DNA from: Copromyces sp. CBS 386.78
Taxonomy: Eukaryota; Ascomycota; Sordariomycetes; Sordariales; Sordariaceae
Reading direction: 5' to 3'
NCBI GenBank assembly: GCA_030685235.1
Contig: MU839100.1
Coordinates: 62,001-126,000 of the forward strand
Length of the DNA stretch: 64,000 bases
Numbering within the stretch: the stretch's first letter is position 1; every line of letters begins with the position of its first letter. The notes under the pieces were generated by a model. It had not been told where the DNA came from. It did not search any database and was given only the letters and a program-made list of their open reading frames with translations. Position numbers and translations under genes: made by a program. Below are positions 1-12,650 of the stretch, in pieces.

Positions 1-2
1 CG

Positions 3-1014
3 GGCAGCAACAACCCGTTCGGAACGCCGCCGGATACTCCGCGCGGCTACCACCACAACACGTTCTCCTCCGAGTATGTCGGGTCCAGTATGGCGACGAC
101 GTACCTCACGCAGGCGAGCGATGCGTTTACCGCAGCAGGCATCAAGCAACCATGTAAGGATGACGTCTCTTCCCTGTTCTTCGGCTTCCATATGCCACCC
201 CCGGCATATGATGCATGTGACAGTTGCTGTCGAGTACCGAGTTCAAAGGGGCAATGTTGACTGACCAAAAAAACCCAACCGAACAGTCACCATCCAGCCC
301 TTCCGTAAAGAAATCGACCGTGTCATCGCAACTTATATCATGGATGACGCTCCCCGACAGCTCAACCTCTCCGACAAGGAGCAAAAGGCCGTTCTGCACG
401 CGCTCGCGCACACGACGCACCCCTCCGCGTTCCGCATCATCATCATGCCCACCGAGTCTGCGCTGCGTCGGCAGGCGCACCCCAACTTCATCCGCTGGTC
501 CATCTGCAATGGCAACCCAGCGCGCGTCTTCTTCGCGCGGGGTCTCGGCATAGCGCTCATCCTGCTCAGCACCGTGATCGCCCTCGTGCTGACTCTGTCC
601 AAGGCGGGCCGCGGCTACCGTGCCCTGGCGGCCATCGGCTGGGTGCTGGGCATCTCGACGCTGATTGCGGCGTACAAGGGCATGTGCGTGGTCCTGCACG
701 GCTTGCATCACCGGCACATTCGCCCGTGGGAGCTGTTCATGGCGGAGGAGGAGGCTGGAGAAGAGGGCACGCAGGCGAAGCGGTCGTTTGATAGCTTTGG
801 GTCCGGTAACAGCTACGAGGAGGAGCCGTGGGTGGTCCGGTACCAGAAGCGCAACGTGATCCGCAAGATCTTTGATCGCGAGGTGTGGATCCAGGAACCG
901 ATGTTGCGGCAGATTCAGGACACGATTGCGGTGCAGAGCATGTTGTGCGCGCTGGTGCTGTCGGCGATCCTGACGGCCATCTTTGTGGCCGTGCCTGGAG
1001 GGGATTTGTTCTGA
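3..1014 (+). CDS. RAX1: RAX1-like RGS/transmembrane protein, 3' part (5' end outside window)
   Basis: Two exons, 3-153 and 287-1014, joined over a 133 bp phase-1 intron (GTAAGG donor, CTGAC branch near 260, CAG acceptor). The join reads KQP-FTIQPFRKEIDRV without a break. The visible part is ~290 residues. A soluble stretch contains HPNFIRWSICNGN, which I associate with fungal Rax1 proteins at the end of the RGS-like domain. Three hydrophobic segments follow (ARGLGIALILLSTVIALVL, LAAIGWVLGISTLIAAY and one at the extreme C-terminus), with a charged Glu-rich loop between the second and third. Yeast Rax1 acts with Rax2 as a membrane landmark for bud-site selection; in moulds it is tied to polarity and stress. 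The RGS core lies upstream of the window, so the assignment rests on the C-terminal half. Confidence 0.65.
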
Positions 1015-1805
1015 TTTTCTCAAATTTTAATTTTTTTTTGGAAAGTTTTTTGGAGTGTCTATCTTCCAGGAAACTCCTTATGCTTTTGTTGATTTGATCG
1101 ATTGATAACCCGGAATGAGGAGAGGGTCAAGACAAGACTGCTTATATTAGTGGATGAAGCTTATAATAAATGCGGGGTGGCCCATCACAAAAAAGCTGAT
1201 GATGGAGCACGGATGACTTTTCCTTTCCACTCTTCCTTCCAATCTCCGTTCGGGGTTCGGACGTGCGGGAATCCCCGCCATTTCATGCCGCCTGCCACCG
1301 AATCATCTTTCGTTCCCCCTTCAATCTTCTCCCCGCTCTGGGGAAAACGTAAACCGGTTTCGGTAACTATCGGCGATGTGGAGTCGACTGTACCTGCGCC
1401 GAGCCGAACCATTTCCCCAGAAACCGCGTGTTGGTGGCATGTTCCACCCCCAATGCAAGGCTTATGCATCATTGCGTTCTTTTTATATCGGCGGTTTTCT
1501 TTGGCTTACGCCGTAACCTTTTTGGGTCAATGGTCTAGGATGGAACCGGCGGGGTAGGCTACTCTTGTGGTCTCGTGTGTACAAAATATGGACTGGAAAA
1601 GGGCGATTTGGGATAACTTGTTTCTGTTGATCTTGGTTTTGGTTTGTGTCAGTCGAAGTAGCTTCGGCTGGAATGACCGGGATGGAATTGATGATTACTG
1701 AAAGCTGTGCAGGAGCAGCAGAAGGAGGAGGAGGCAGGGACGGCAGGCAGCAAAGTAGGGCTAGAGAAACGGGCAATACTATTCATAATCCTTCAGAGTG
1801 TGGTT
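1015..1805. other. 3' flank / intergenic, no gene seen
   Basis: Ordinary base composition. T-rich tracts just after the stop codon (1021-1050) probably belong to the 3' UTR of the upstream gene. Short open frames here have no recognisable protein features. Confidence 0.5.
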
Positions 1806-1813
1806 CCACAGAC

Positions 1814-2039
1814 TAGTCTCATTCACTCAGCCACCTCCGCTCGGACCATCGCAGTCTTGGAATTCCTTACGGGACCAAATGAACCCCACCCCCACCAATC
1901 ACAATGTTACACCATTTGGACCCGCAGGTTCTAAGCCACGCGCTACATGCTCTGCTGTGGCGGCCGAAAAGCGGGGCGGATCCGTAGGGGAAAAAATAGG
2001 GGCTGACAATTTAGAGAGCGTCGTTGTTATAAGAGACTA
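1814..2039. mobile_element. 226 bp hAT-like MITE, copy 1 (intact)
   Basis: The termini are inverted TAGTCTC...GAGACTA. The element is flanked by 8 bp duplications CCACAGAC (1806-1813) and CTACAGAC (2040-2047), which differ by one C-to-T. The same sequence occurs as two halves at 14204-14325 and 41935-42071, with a different 8 bp duplication there, so it is a mobile unit. It has no coding capacity. The 8 bp target size suggests hAT. It carries only a few RIP-type transitions. Confidence 0.75.
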
Positions 2040-2053
2040 CTACAGACTAGGTA

Positions 2054-2146
2054 CTTGGGGGTTTAGGAAAAGTAGGACCTTTCTCACCTCCTCTTTTATA
2101 AAAGAGGGGGAAAATTTTTGATGGGACAAACTTTTATTATAGGACA
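2054..2146 (+). repeat. Left terminal inverted repeat of the pogo-type element
   Basis: This is the reverse complement of 13902-13995 apart from transitions and a 1 bp length difference. It begins CTTGGGGGTTTAGG directly after the TA target dinucleotide. Confidence 0.88.
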
Positions 2147-3499
2147 AACCCCATAATAAACCGCTAGTAAAATAACCCATCCCTATAGTAAATCACCACA
2201 TTACACATTAACACAACGGCACCAAAAGCCTATAAAAGTTTATAATATTACTCAATTAAATAGTAAGTAAATAAAAGAAAGGGTTACAATCTTTATCTAT
2301 CGTTTTCTAGCGCTAGTACAAATTCTAGTACAAGTTCTAGTACCTCCTTTTCTAATACCTCCTTTACTAACTTTACTAGCGGAACCTCCTTCACAACTAC
2401 CTCTACCCTTACTAGCGTACTATTTAATATAACCTACCTTCGTACCTCTATTCGTACTTATATACGAAGTCTAATATCACTCTCTATCAATTTTAAGACC
2501 GATTAGTATAGTATTTCTTCGAAAATTCGTAATCGTAATAGAATAGAGGCGAAGGTAAGGGTAGGGCGAAGTATTAATAACCCAACTTATATAAGAGGTC
2601 TAGGGGTAGATAGCCTAATTTATATAAGAAATTTAAATATAATTAGCAGGAATACTAGTAAAATTTAATTATCCCCCCCCTCACCCCTATCCTCCTCTTC
2701 GTCGTCATTATCTTCCCTATTATATACCGCTTTAAATATAGCCTCATCGTTATTATCGTTAACGAAAGTACTCTCGTCTTTAATAATAGAATTAATAACC
2801 TATATATTAATACGAATAGTAACCTACGAAGCTATTTCTAGGGGGGCGGACGAAGCTATTTCTAGGGGGGCGAGCGGGCGAAGGAGGGAAAATAGGACCT
2901 CTAGATTATTATCCAGAATCTTATCCAAAATAATATCTAGCTAATTATTACTAAATAAATCACTATCGATATCCCCCTATACCCGCTTAACCACATTTAG
3001 TACTAGTACACCCTATATATTTATTATAAATAATCCCCCCTTATCCTTATCTTTACCCTTATCCTTTTCGTTAAGGATATCTTCGTTAAAAATAGGTATA
3101 AACCTATCGCTCTCCCTCTTCTTCAACTAATTATCCTAATATACCTTCTAATATACCTTCCTTTTACCCCCCTCTTTATTATTAACCCAATTATTATATA
3201 CCTATTTCTTTGTTTTATACCCCTCTATTTTAATAGCCCTCGCTTATTTCTTCAGGTCCTCCTACTATTCTTTATTAATTCTTTCTATAGCTATCTAATT
3301 AAGATCGCCTTTTAAAAAAAATAATTTCTCCCCCTTTCTAGGGACCTTAATAATCCGCCGCCTTATTTTACGGTTGAAATTAGCGGCCTTCTCCCTATTT
3401 TAATAATTGTATTTTTAAACCCTATTGTAAATTAAAGGAACTTCGTAAATAACAACTTCAATATTGTAATAATAAGTTCGAATAAGGGAACTAAAGAAA
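2147..3499. other. 3' side of the pogo-type element, RIP-degraded, no frame assigned
   Basis: AT-rich sequence between the left inverted repeat and the nested gypsy element. It contains pyrimidine-rich stretches with repeated CTAGTAC and CCTCCTTT motifs (about 2310-2420) and a doubled GGGGGGCGGACGAAGC-like segment near 2838-2880. Being 3' of the transposase frame, it may be the C-terminal or untranslated part of the element. Confidence 0.4.
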
Positions 3500-3504
3500 T
3501 ATTA

Positions 3505-3725
3505 TATCATGGGGATAACACCGTTGGGGTTATGGTTGGATATACGTAATTATACGAGGAAGGAAAGAAAGAGGAGGGAGGAGTACGGTCTAAATATAGG
3601 GCAGGCTATACCGTACCCTAGATCCGGGACCGAGGTCCACTAGTACGTACATACGGTCCTATTAACCAATAGCCAATAGACTCGACTATACAATACCCAA
3701 TACCATTATAAATAATCCTATAATA
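3505..3725 (-). repeat. LTR (3') of gypsy copy 1
   Basis: 221 bp, begins TATCATGGGG and ends CCTATAATA. It pairs with 10580-10800 and differs from it mainly by transitions. Confidence 0.9.
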
Positions 3726-6189
3726 TTACCTCCTTACAAAAAAAGTTTATAAAGCTTTAAACGATTTATTTAATATATATATATAAAATAATAAAATCTT
3801 ATTTTAATCCCCGTCTTCCAACTCCTTAATCCGTAATTTAATGTCTATAATCTGTAACTGAATATTGTCGTTACTTTACTAGTAAGTTCCAGCTTCCAAT
3901 CGTACTTCTATGTTCCTTATCGAAGGCCGCTTTCTTTACTAAACTTCTACTAACCTCCTAAATACCTTATAGAAGAATTCGTCTATCTTCTTTAAATCCT
4001 CTTCGGATAAGAGTTCGAACTCCCGGTTTACTAATTCGACTATAATTTCCTATACTTTACGGCCTACTATAATATCCGCTACAGCGGTATTAATCTACTT
4101 TTTTAAATCGGTAATACGTTTAGAGCGTTTTGGGGGCGGGGTTAGGGACGACGTTGTATAACGTATTTAGGGTACAGGCGGCGCCGTATAGCGTATTTAG
4201 GGTATAAGCGACGCTATATAATATATTTAGAGTATTAAAGCCCTTTATTTTAGGGTTAGGGTCCGCTCTTAAAATATAGTTTTAATTTCCGGCTAGTTTT
4301 AAACCGCTAGTAGGATAGGGGTATTTAAATAATTACGGTAAAACGTAATAATAGAATCCCTTATTCCTTTAACGTTATCGAAAGGTTCGTCGGTAAAATT
4401 GTAATACTTTTACTTTATAATATAGAACTAATAATAGTTACCTCTTCATTAGAAATAATTTAAAAATTTATTAAATTCCTACTCCGCTACCTCTTCGTAA
4501 TTATCTATTTTAATTATAATTCTACCTTCGTTAATTCGTACGTCGCCTTATAAATCGGCTTAGCTAAAGAGGCCGTTATAATAAAATTTTACTATAGAGA
4601 CGTAAAATACTAGTAAATACTTTATATTAGCGGGTAAAATTAATTTAATATTATAAGATCGTACTTAATTTACCTTAAAAGGGCCTTCCTATCGTAAGAA
4701 TAGCTTATTATATAATTTACTATTATTAAAATTAATTGTATTAAGTAAAATGAAATCCCTAATATAGTATTTTAATATATTAAACCGATTTTCATTAGTA
4801 TTAACCTCGTATCGGTCCTATATTTTCTTCGTAAAAGTATATATATAGTCCCAAATAGCTTCGAAATAAGTAAATAATTTACTAGCTTTTATATACTACT
4901 TCTATTATATTAGCGAAAAACCTTCTAATAATACGACTACTACGGGTTTAATACCTATACAGAAGTAAAAACCGTAATTAATAAAGAAGGGGGTTACATC
5001 CGTAATTAATAATACTATATTATTTCCTACGAACTCCGCTAATAGCAACTATTATACCTAGTCCGTTTATACCTAATTAACGAAAATACGTAAATATTAT
5101 TTTATTTCTACGTTAATACATTCTATTTAAGCGTTAATCTATAGGTAAAAGGCGGAATTTAATAATTTCTTAATAATTAAATATTTATAAATTATAAATT
5201 AGAATAAGGATATAAATTAAGTGCCGCGGTTGGAAATAACGGTATCGGGTAGATTATAAAGGGTATAAATATAATTAATAAAACGGTCCGCTAATTCTTC
5301 CGCTTCTATAATAATAGTCGGGATATAATAACGTATCTTTATTAAATAGTCTACGACAATAGTAATATATTTGAATTTTTAGCCTAAATAAAGGCTTTCC
5401 AATAAAGGGGAAATATAATCGACCGATATATTAGTCTATAGTACGTAAATTACTAGTATAGGCTTAAAGTAACTTACCTTAGCTCGTTATAATACCTTCG
5501 TTTTAAAGTATATTAAATAACCTTTATAGTAAACTTTAACGGCTTCCGCTATATTTAACCAATACTAATATTCGTTTATTTATACCTATATTTTATTCCT
5601 TCCTAAATAGCTAGCCATTAATAACGAATAAATATAGTAAATTAATAATAAATAAGTAGCGGTATTATTAAAATCGATAAATACCCTCCCTCTATAGTAA
5701 ACCTTACCTCCCGCTATAAAATATTCGGCGAAAGCGACCTTAAACTTCTTTTTAATATAGGGGTACTATTTAATATAATTTAGGTCCTTTAAGTAATTAA
5801 TAATTTCCTATATTAAGGTTAACTAATTATAATTTTCGTTAATAATATCGTCGGTTAATTTATCTAACTCTTTTAAAATATTTAATAATAGTAGGAATAT
5901 TTCCTCGTTAAAATTGAAGTCGTTAATAACTATAATTAATAGGGTAAAGTAACTCTCTTTAAACCGGACGGGGTTAATAAGCTTACAATTTCTTACTTTT
6001 AAACGATAATTATTTATATTTAAAAGTATATCCTTTAGCTTCCTATTTAATATATTAGGGCGGAGATTTTATAACCCTAGTATATAGAGGATTAAGAAAT
6101 TAAATTGTAATAGAAATTATAATTACCGTATATAACGGGGTATAAACTATTTATTTATTATAAAAGTCTTTAAATTCTTATAATCCGTA

Positions 6190-6850
6190 ATAATATTAAA
6201 AGGTTATTAAGCGCCTTCTAATTCTAAGCGCTATTCTTCTAAAGTTTTAATAATAGCGAAGAATTCTTTATTATAAATATCATAATTATACTCCGCTATT
6301 AAATACTATACTAAAAGGTATATAATTAGGTAGAATTCACTATTATCCCCGTACTAAGAAAAAGTACTTCTAAAAACCTAATTCGAAGTATCGGTCTCTA
6401 CGACCGTTTTTTTAGACCAGTCGTAGATCCGTAGGGTTAGTCCGCTAATAAACGCAGCCTTTAAAGTATTAAAAGCGGATTACTATATTATAATCTATTT
6501 CTATTCTGCGTCCTTTTTCGTAAAATTATATAATAATACCGCTATTATCGAAAAACCTTTAATAAAACGATAATAAAAGTTAATAAACCTTAGGAAATTC
6601 TATAAGAATTTCTTTAACGTTAGAAATTATTAATTTATAATAGTTTTAACCTTTATTAAATTTATTTTAATACTACTTAATATAATAATTAGTCTAAAAT
6701 ATTTAGTTTTCTTAATATAAAACTCGTACTTATTAATATTCACCTATAGGCTAGCTTTTTTTAGGCGGGTAAGAACATTATTTACATACTTCTAATATTT
6801 TTCCTTATTATCTGAAAAAATAAGGATATTATTTAAATAAATAATTATAT
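6190..6850 (-). pseudogene. Reverse transcriptase / RNase H core of gypsy copy 1
   Basis: On the minus strand the RT box YLNNILIFSDN lies at about 6812-6845. RNase H follows at about 6200-6410 with VVETDTSN and the YNYDIYNKEFFAI-KTLEE pattern. The stops met in between (tag for Trp/Gln codons) are what RIP produces. The D-to-N changes in the RT box alone would abolish polymerase activity. Confidence 0.85.
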
Positions 6851-9800
6851 AAATATTTAAAATATTATATAAAATATTATTAATATAGTTTTAAAATACG
6901 CTAAATACTCCTTATAGGCCGAATAAATAAATAAATAATTTAAATAGGCTAAAGCGGGTAATAAACGCTATTAACTATTCGTATCCTTCTATAATACGAA
7001 TATAGTTGAAAGCGGCGATAATATTTAACTTAGTAAAAATCTTTACTTTATAAATAGTATTAAAGATTTCTTTAATTAAGGGGAATGGGTAACGGCTTTT
7101 GAAAATAACGTTATTAATCCCCTTATAATTTATACAAATTTTAATACTTCCGTTTAATTTCTATATTAATAGGATTTAAAAAGCGGCCTCTAATTATAAA
7201 GGACGGATAAATTTATTATAAAGATTTTCATCGATCTACTTTTTAATTATATTTAATTTATCGGAATTGAACGCCTTTAATTTCGTATAGGGCGCCTATT
7301 TTCCCGGGCGGAGTTCGATCTTAAAATTGTAAGAGCGGTAGGGGGGTAAGACTATTATATTATAAAGTTTGAAAACGTTAAAATAATTCTAATATTATTT
7401 AGGAAATTTCTTTTTAATTTAGGCGTTAGTCTTAGGCGGCTTATTAGCCTTCTTATAAAATTTAGCTATATTTTCCTCCGTAATATTAGCGGCGAGTTTA
7501 ATAGTTTTATAATATTCGAAATCTTCGTCTATATTACCGCTAAAGTAAATATATTTAGCGATCTTTATTATTCGGATAGCAATTTTAAATCCTTTACTAG
7601 TATAGGCGTTAATCTATAGGTAATAACGTTTACTTAGTAATTTTCTATATTTAGTACTATTACTATCTTAAATCTCTTATTCTATTTCTGGGGTAAAGTT
7701 CGCTAAACTATTAAGTATATTGTAATTATAATTGTAATTATATTTAATTCCTATCCTTACCTTTCTATTAATAACGCTTTTATTGTTTCTATATTCCTTA
7801 AGCTTTAGAGCGCCCCCCTCTACCTTTTTGACCCGGGTTTCCTCTTCTACCTTAACCTCTTCTAAAATTTTATAAAATTCTGCGTACGAAATATAGAATA
7901 CCCGTAAATAATATTTCTCGTATAATTAATTAAAATTAACGGCCATTATATCTTTAATATCTGCGGGGTTAATTAATTCGTTCGAGAAATACGTTTTATA
8001 TACTACAACGTAGTAGTAGGGGTTAGATCTTCGTTAACCGGCTACGGTACGGCAAATAGTAGGCTTAGTCCGCTTAAGAGCTTCAGTAACGGCGTTTGCG
8101 ATTAAGGCGGGATTTAAAGTAGTATCGTCTTCAATAATATTAGGAGCAGGGTCCGCGATTAGAGCGTTAAGGCCGACTACCTCGGTTATACTTTATATAA
8201 TCTCGTAATAACGCGTATAAATATACTTCTAAACTTTAAACGCGTATTATAAAAAAGGTAAAAGGTTAGCGGGAAGGCAGCGGTCTACGTAATAATTAGT
8301 AAAAGTAACGGCACTATTTGGCTATAATATTATAAGGTTATAAAGTTTAAACTATAGTATACCCAAAATAACGGGATAGTCGTCGGCTAAGTTGTAGGCT
8401 AATATAGCAATCGTTTTTATATAGTAACCGATCCACAATTAAACTTTATAATAATAAGTAATAAAATCCTTAAGTATATTATTTATTAAATATAAGGCCT
8501 TTAGTTTAAGGAATTTTAATAGTAGGATAGTATAGCGGGCGGTAAAACTGTAATTAATAAAAGCGAGAGCGGAATATTTATTATTAATTAAAGTAGTATA
8601 TTTATTTTATTAATTGTACAATTTATAAATAATTTAAATAAAGAAAAGGATACGATTATTATTATAATTATTTAAATTCGAATTCTTAAATTAAATTACT
8701 TTTAAATCTGCTAGATTATTTACCTCCTCTTCTATTATTATTATAAACGACGGCTTTTCTAAGCGACTTAATAAAGAGGTAATATATTTCCCGCGTTATA
8801 TTCTATAAATTAAGTAAGAATTAGGGCGGGGGGTATAGCGGGAGCGGCAGGTTTACTAATAGTAACAGTATTAATATAAACGTTATTATTACTATTATTA
8901 CTATAACCAGTCTAATTTATAGCGGGTCTACTATAATTATTATTACCTCTTCTAATATAATGATTATAATAGTCGTATTCCCTTTACTCCTTAGGGATAC
9001 TAGTATTAATACTATTATAATATTCGTAAATATAATAACTAATTTAAACGTAATGTTTATAAAGTCTATTCTTTATATGGAAATTAATAACTACTTTATC
9101 GATTATACGGGATAATTAAATATTAACGGTATTTATAGCGTCGAAATCTATAATAATACTACCTTAATTAATAGTACATTCGGGAATAACGGTATTACCG
9201 GTACTAATAGTATTATTCTTAAAATAGATATTAATCTTATTACGCTAGTTGCGCTCCTTTAAATTGGTAGCGAATTTGCAATAAAGGGTAAACTATCCAT
9301 TAAAAACGTTATAGGCTAGGGTATTTTATTAATAAGCAATAATATTATAGATTTCGTTCGTAACCTTTATTTTTAGGTAATAAGTTTTTATAGCTTCGTC
9401 GAAGTCGTATTTATTAATAATAATAATAAATTTATCTTCGAAATTGAATTATTTCGTACCCTTAATTATCTTTAATAATTCGAAATTATAACGTATTTCG
9501 AGGGTGAGGTCTATACAGTTATATTTAGTACTGAAATAAATAAGGAGGGCCTCTACGCTCTCTTACTTCTATTTAGTCGGGTTTTCTTCTTTAATAATAA
9601 GTATTATATAGGGCGATAGAGTTTTAAAGGCGTTACTTCCAAAGTACGAAAGGATTTATACAAATTTATAATATTTATTTTAATCGAATTACTAAGTATT
9701 TTAGAATTAGTACAATTAAATTTTATTACGCCAATCCTAGAAAGCTTTAGTACATTTAACGGTAGAAGCATCTTCACTAATATAAACGGCGGGGTCCTTA

Positions 9801-10579
9801 CTTATACGGGTTTTTAAAGTAGCTATAATAATTTTATTATTAGAATTAAAGGCGGTGATAGAAGTGGGTAAAGTGATTTTATTACGAACGGTTTTCTTAA
9901 GGGCCTTAATTTAAATTTCAATAATTTTTCTAAATTTAGTATTAATTTCGTTAATTATAACGAAATTATTACGGAATTATTAAGCTTCCTATTAAAAGTT
10001 AGCGAATTCTTATTAAAGGTTAATAATAATATTTTCTTAATTAGTAATCTACTAATAAGCAACCTCGAAGGAATTTTAAACGGTACTAGCGAACGTATTA
10101 ATTTAAACTAAGTCCGTATAAATTAATTAAGTAAAAGTAGTAATAACGTAGGGAAAAATAATATATTAAGCGAATTCAAAAACGGTATTAAGGACTTCCT
10201 CTGTAATTAAGTTACTTAAATACTAGAGAACAATACTATTAAGGATTTCCGTAACGTTTTCGAAGAATTATTCGTATTTAGAGCCGACGATAACGTTAAT
10301 TATAAAGATAGCAACGTCGAAATTAATAATAGGGGCCGCTATTTAAATAATTATAATTAGTATTTACTACCTTATAACGTAAGTAATATCCGTTAGCTAC
10401 CTTATAGCAACGAAAAAAAGGTCTATCGCAATATAACGAAAGAAGTATATCGCAGTATAATAAGAGAGAAGTATATCGCGGTACGACGAAATCGCAAGCT
10501 TATCAGAAATATTTATAACGGCGGCGATGAACTTATTTTAAAGTATATGCGCGTAACGTAATAATAAGGTACAACTAAC

Positions 10580-10800
10580 TATTACGGGGATAACACCGTT
10601 AGGGTTATAATTGGATATATATAGTTGTACGAGGAAGGAAAGAAGGAGGAGGGAGGAGTACGGTCTGGATATAGGGTAGGTTGTGCCGTACCCTAGATCC
10701 GGGACCGAGGTCCATTAGTGCGTATATGCGGTCCTATTAGCTAATAGCTAATAGACTCGACTATATAGTACCCAGTGCTATCACAGGTAATCCTGTGATA
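10580..10800 (-). repeat. LTR (5') of gypsy copy 1
   Basis: 221 bp, begins TATTACGGGG and ends CCTGTGATA. It is less mutated than the left LTR, keeping TG and CA dinucleotides such as GTGCGTATATGCGG. Confidence 0.9.
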
Positions 10801-11808
10801 TATTAGTATTTATCTTTAATATAGGTAATAACTTATACAGCCTCCTTAAAGCGGTCTTCCCGGGGGAGTAACGAAGATAGGGCGGGGTTAAATTCCTTAA
10901 GCTACTTTATTCGGATTTGAAATAGGATTCGGTTATAATTAATAGAATATATTCTAATATCTTTAAATCTATTAAAAATATTATACGCGGTTAAACTACT
11001 ATTAAGGATATATTAAAACGGCGGGGATAATATAGTTAATTGAAAAAAGAAAAGGTAATAATAAGGGGAGAGGGAGGGGGAGAGGGAGGGGGATAACTAA
11101 CCTTAAACTCGCGCACGAAAGTAGCACGCGTAAAATTAAACTCCCCCCTTTAAATGAATTACTTCAATACCTATTAATAATAAAATTCAAAAGACGAAAA
11201 TACCCCAACGTCAAGAAATTACATTATATAGGTTAAATAGGGAGGCAATACTATTAAAATAATATTAAAAGCATCCGTATACTCCTTAACCTCTATCCTA
11301 TAATGCCCGCTAAAGCCGTTGATAATTAATAAATAGTAAATAAATTTATAAAGCTTTCTTAAACCGACGCCGCTAATAAGGTTATTAAACTTTATACTAA
11401 TAAAATCTACCCTATACTAATTATAATTAAACCAATCTCGAAAAGAGAACCCCTCTTTTTTATTTTCAGTATTATTACCAACTAATTTATAAGCATCCTA
11501 TTACTTCAACTTCGTAAAAGTAAGCGACGAATAAAAAGAATAATAATTAAAATACTTTAACTAATTAAACGTAAGCTCGCTACTCGAAAAGCCGGTTAAT
11601 AATTTAACGAACTATACGGAATCGTCGAAATTGTTATTAATAAAATCTTCTATTAAATCCGTTTTAAAAATTATATAGATAGGGATAAATTTACTAATTG
11701 AATTTACACTAACTATTAACGTAACCGACTCTCTATTAATAATATCGTTAATTTCAGGCTATAAAAAGGTTAATTAGCATTTTTCCCTATATAAATCCCT
11801 ATACAAAC

Positions 11809-12369
11809 TAGCGATCGAAACAAAACAAAAAATATAAAACAAAACAAAATCTAGCAAAACAAAACAAAACAAAACAAAACAAAACAGCGGTAAAGGCGAG
11901 TAAAACGGGTCGGCTCGGTTTTACTAAAATACCTAAAACCTTCGACCCATGGCTCTAAACATTGAAAGGGGTAGATTTTACCCGTTCAAACCGGTCAATC
12001 ACATGACGGGGACCTGGGATTGAGGGCATTCAAACACGCTGTGAAAACGAGTGAAATTTCTGCTCCCGGTAGCTTGCTGGGATAGTTTCGTAGTATCGTC
12101 TAGAAGGGGTGGACTTGTAATTCTTGTATTGTTATACTTGTTGTTGTTATATATATTTAACTCTGCGTTTTTGTTGTATAATAGTACTGATATAGCTAAT
12201 AGAATTGTGTAATTTCAAGTATTTCGGAGCTCGGAAAAATGTGTATTCCGGTGTAAAATATACAAAACAAAACAAAACCGCTTGGGAAATAAAACAAAAT
12301 GATTATTTTTATCCAAAACAAAACAAAACGGTCAAAAAAATATTTTGTTTTGTTTTATTTCGATCGCTG
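11809..12369. mobile_element. 561 bp hAT-type MITE, barely touched by RIP
   Basis: Terminal inverted repeats (T/C)AGCGATCGAAA followed by AAACAAAAC repeats. Perfect 8 bp duplication ATACAAAC at 11801-11808 and 12370-12377. The CAGNG-type tip and 8 bp target are hAT hallmarks. The interior (about 11900-12250) has normal base composition and many CA/TG dinucleotides, unlike the sequence on both sides, so it probably arrived after RIP of the host element. It splits the transposase relic between the first and second catalytic Asp. It has no transposase of its own. Confidence 0.85.
11820..11885. repeat. AAAAC pentanucleotide repeat at MITE left end
   Basis: Runs of AAAAC/AACAAA, with a mirror-image TTTTG run at the right end (12342-12357), extend the inverted termini of the hAT-type MITE. 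Confidence 0.8.
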
Positions 12370-12650
12370 ATACAAACTAATTATAATCAATTTACTTTCT
12401 ACCTTACTAACTCTCTTAATACAATTACCTTTATACGACCGCCCGCCACGTAACCCAATTTAACGCCTATTTCGTCGCAATTCTAAATATCGCCTTTATT
12501 AACGTCGTATATTTCGAGCACTTTTTTATATTTATTAAACCACTCGTTAACGGAATCCTCATTCAGCTCCTAAAACCTCCTTTTAATATTAACTACGTAG
12601 TAAATCGTTATTTTCAACTCTAAATAATCTTTAAAGAAGCAAATTAACTA

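Larger units (their letters stand above)
3505..10800 (-). mobile_element. Ty3/gypsy LTR retrotransposon, copy 1 (7.3 kb, RIP-inactivated)
   Basis: Two 221 bp LTRs in direct orientation, with a 5 bp target duplication TATTA at 3500-3504 and 10801-10805. Coding is on the minus strand, so the 5' LTR is the right one. Read through RIP stops, the minus strand gives the RT active site as YLNNILIFSDN (YLDD with both Asp turned to Asn), then an RNase H stretch with ETDTSN and EYNYDIYNKEFFAI. RT before RNase H, with integrase space beyond, is the gypsy order. A GGAGGTAA purine run next to the left LTR (minus strand) is a plausible polypurine tract. It sits inside the pogo-type element and is therefore younger. 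Confidence 0.9.

Noticed and set aside
1102..1557. 151-codon open frame downstream of RAX1
   Set aside because: No recognisable motif, atypical composition and no supporting splice or context signals.
10560..10580. Primer-binding site of gypsy copy 1
   Set aside because: The minus-strand sequence after the 5' LTR (GTTAGTTGTACC) does not match a tRNA 3' end I can name; RIP may have erased it.
12205..12453. Open frame of 82 codons spanning the right end of the hAT-type MITE
   Set aside because: It runs across the MITE terminus into the transposase relic and consists largely of AAAAC repeat translation (KQNKT). Not a gene.
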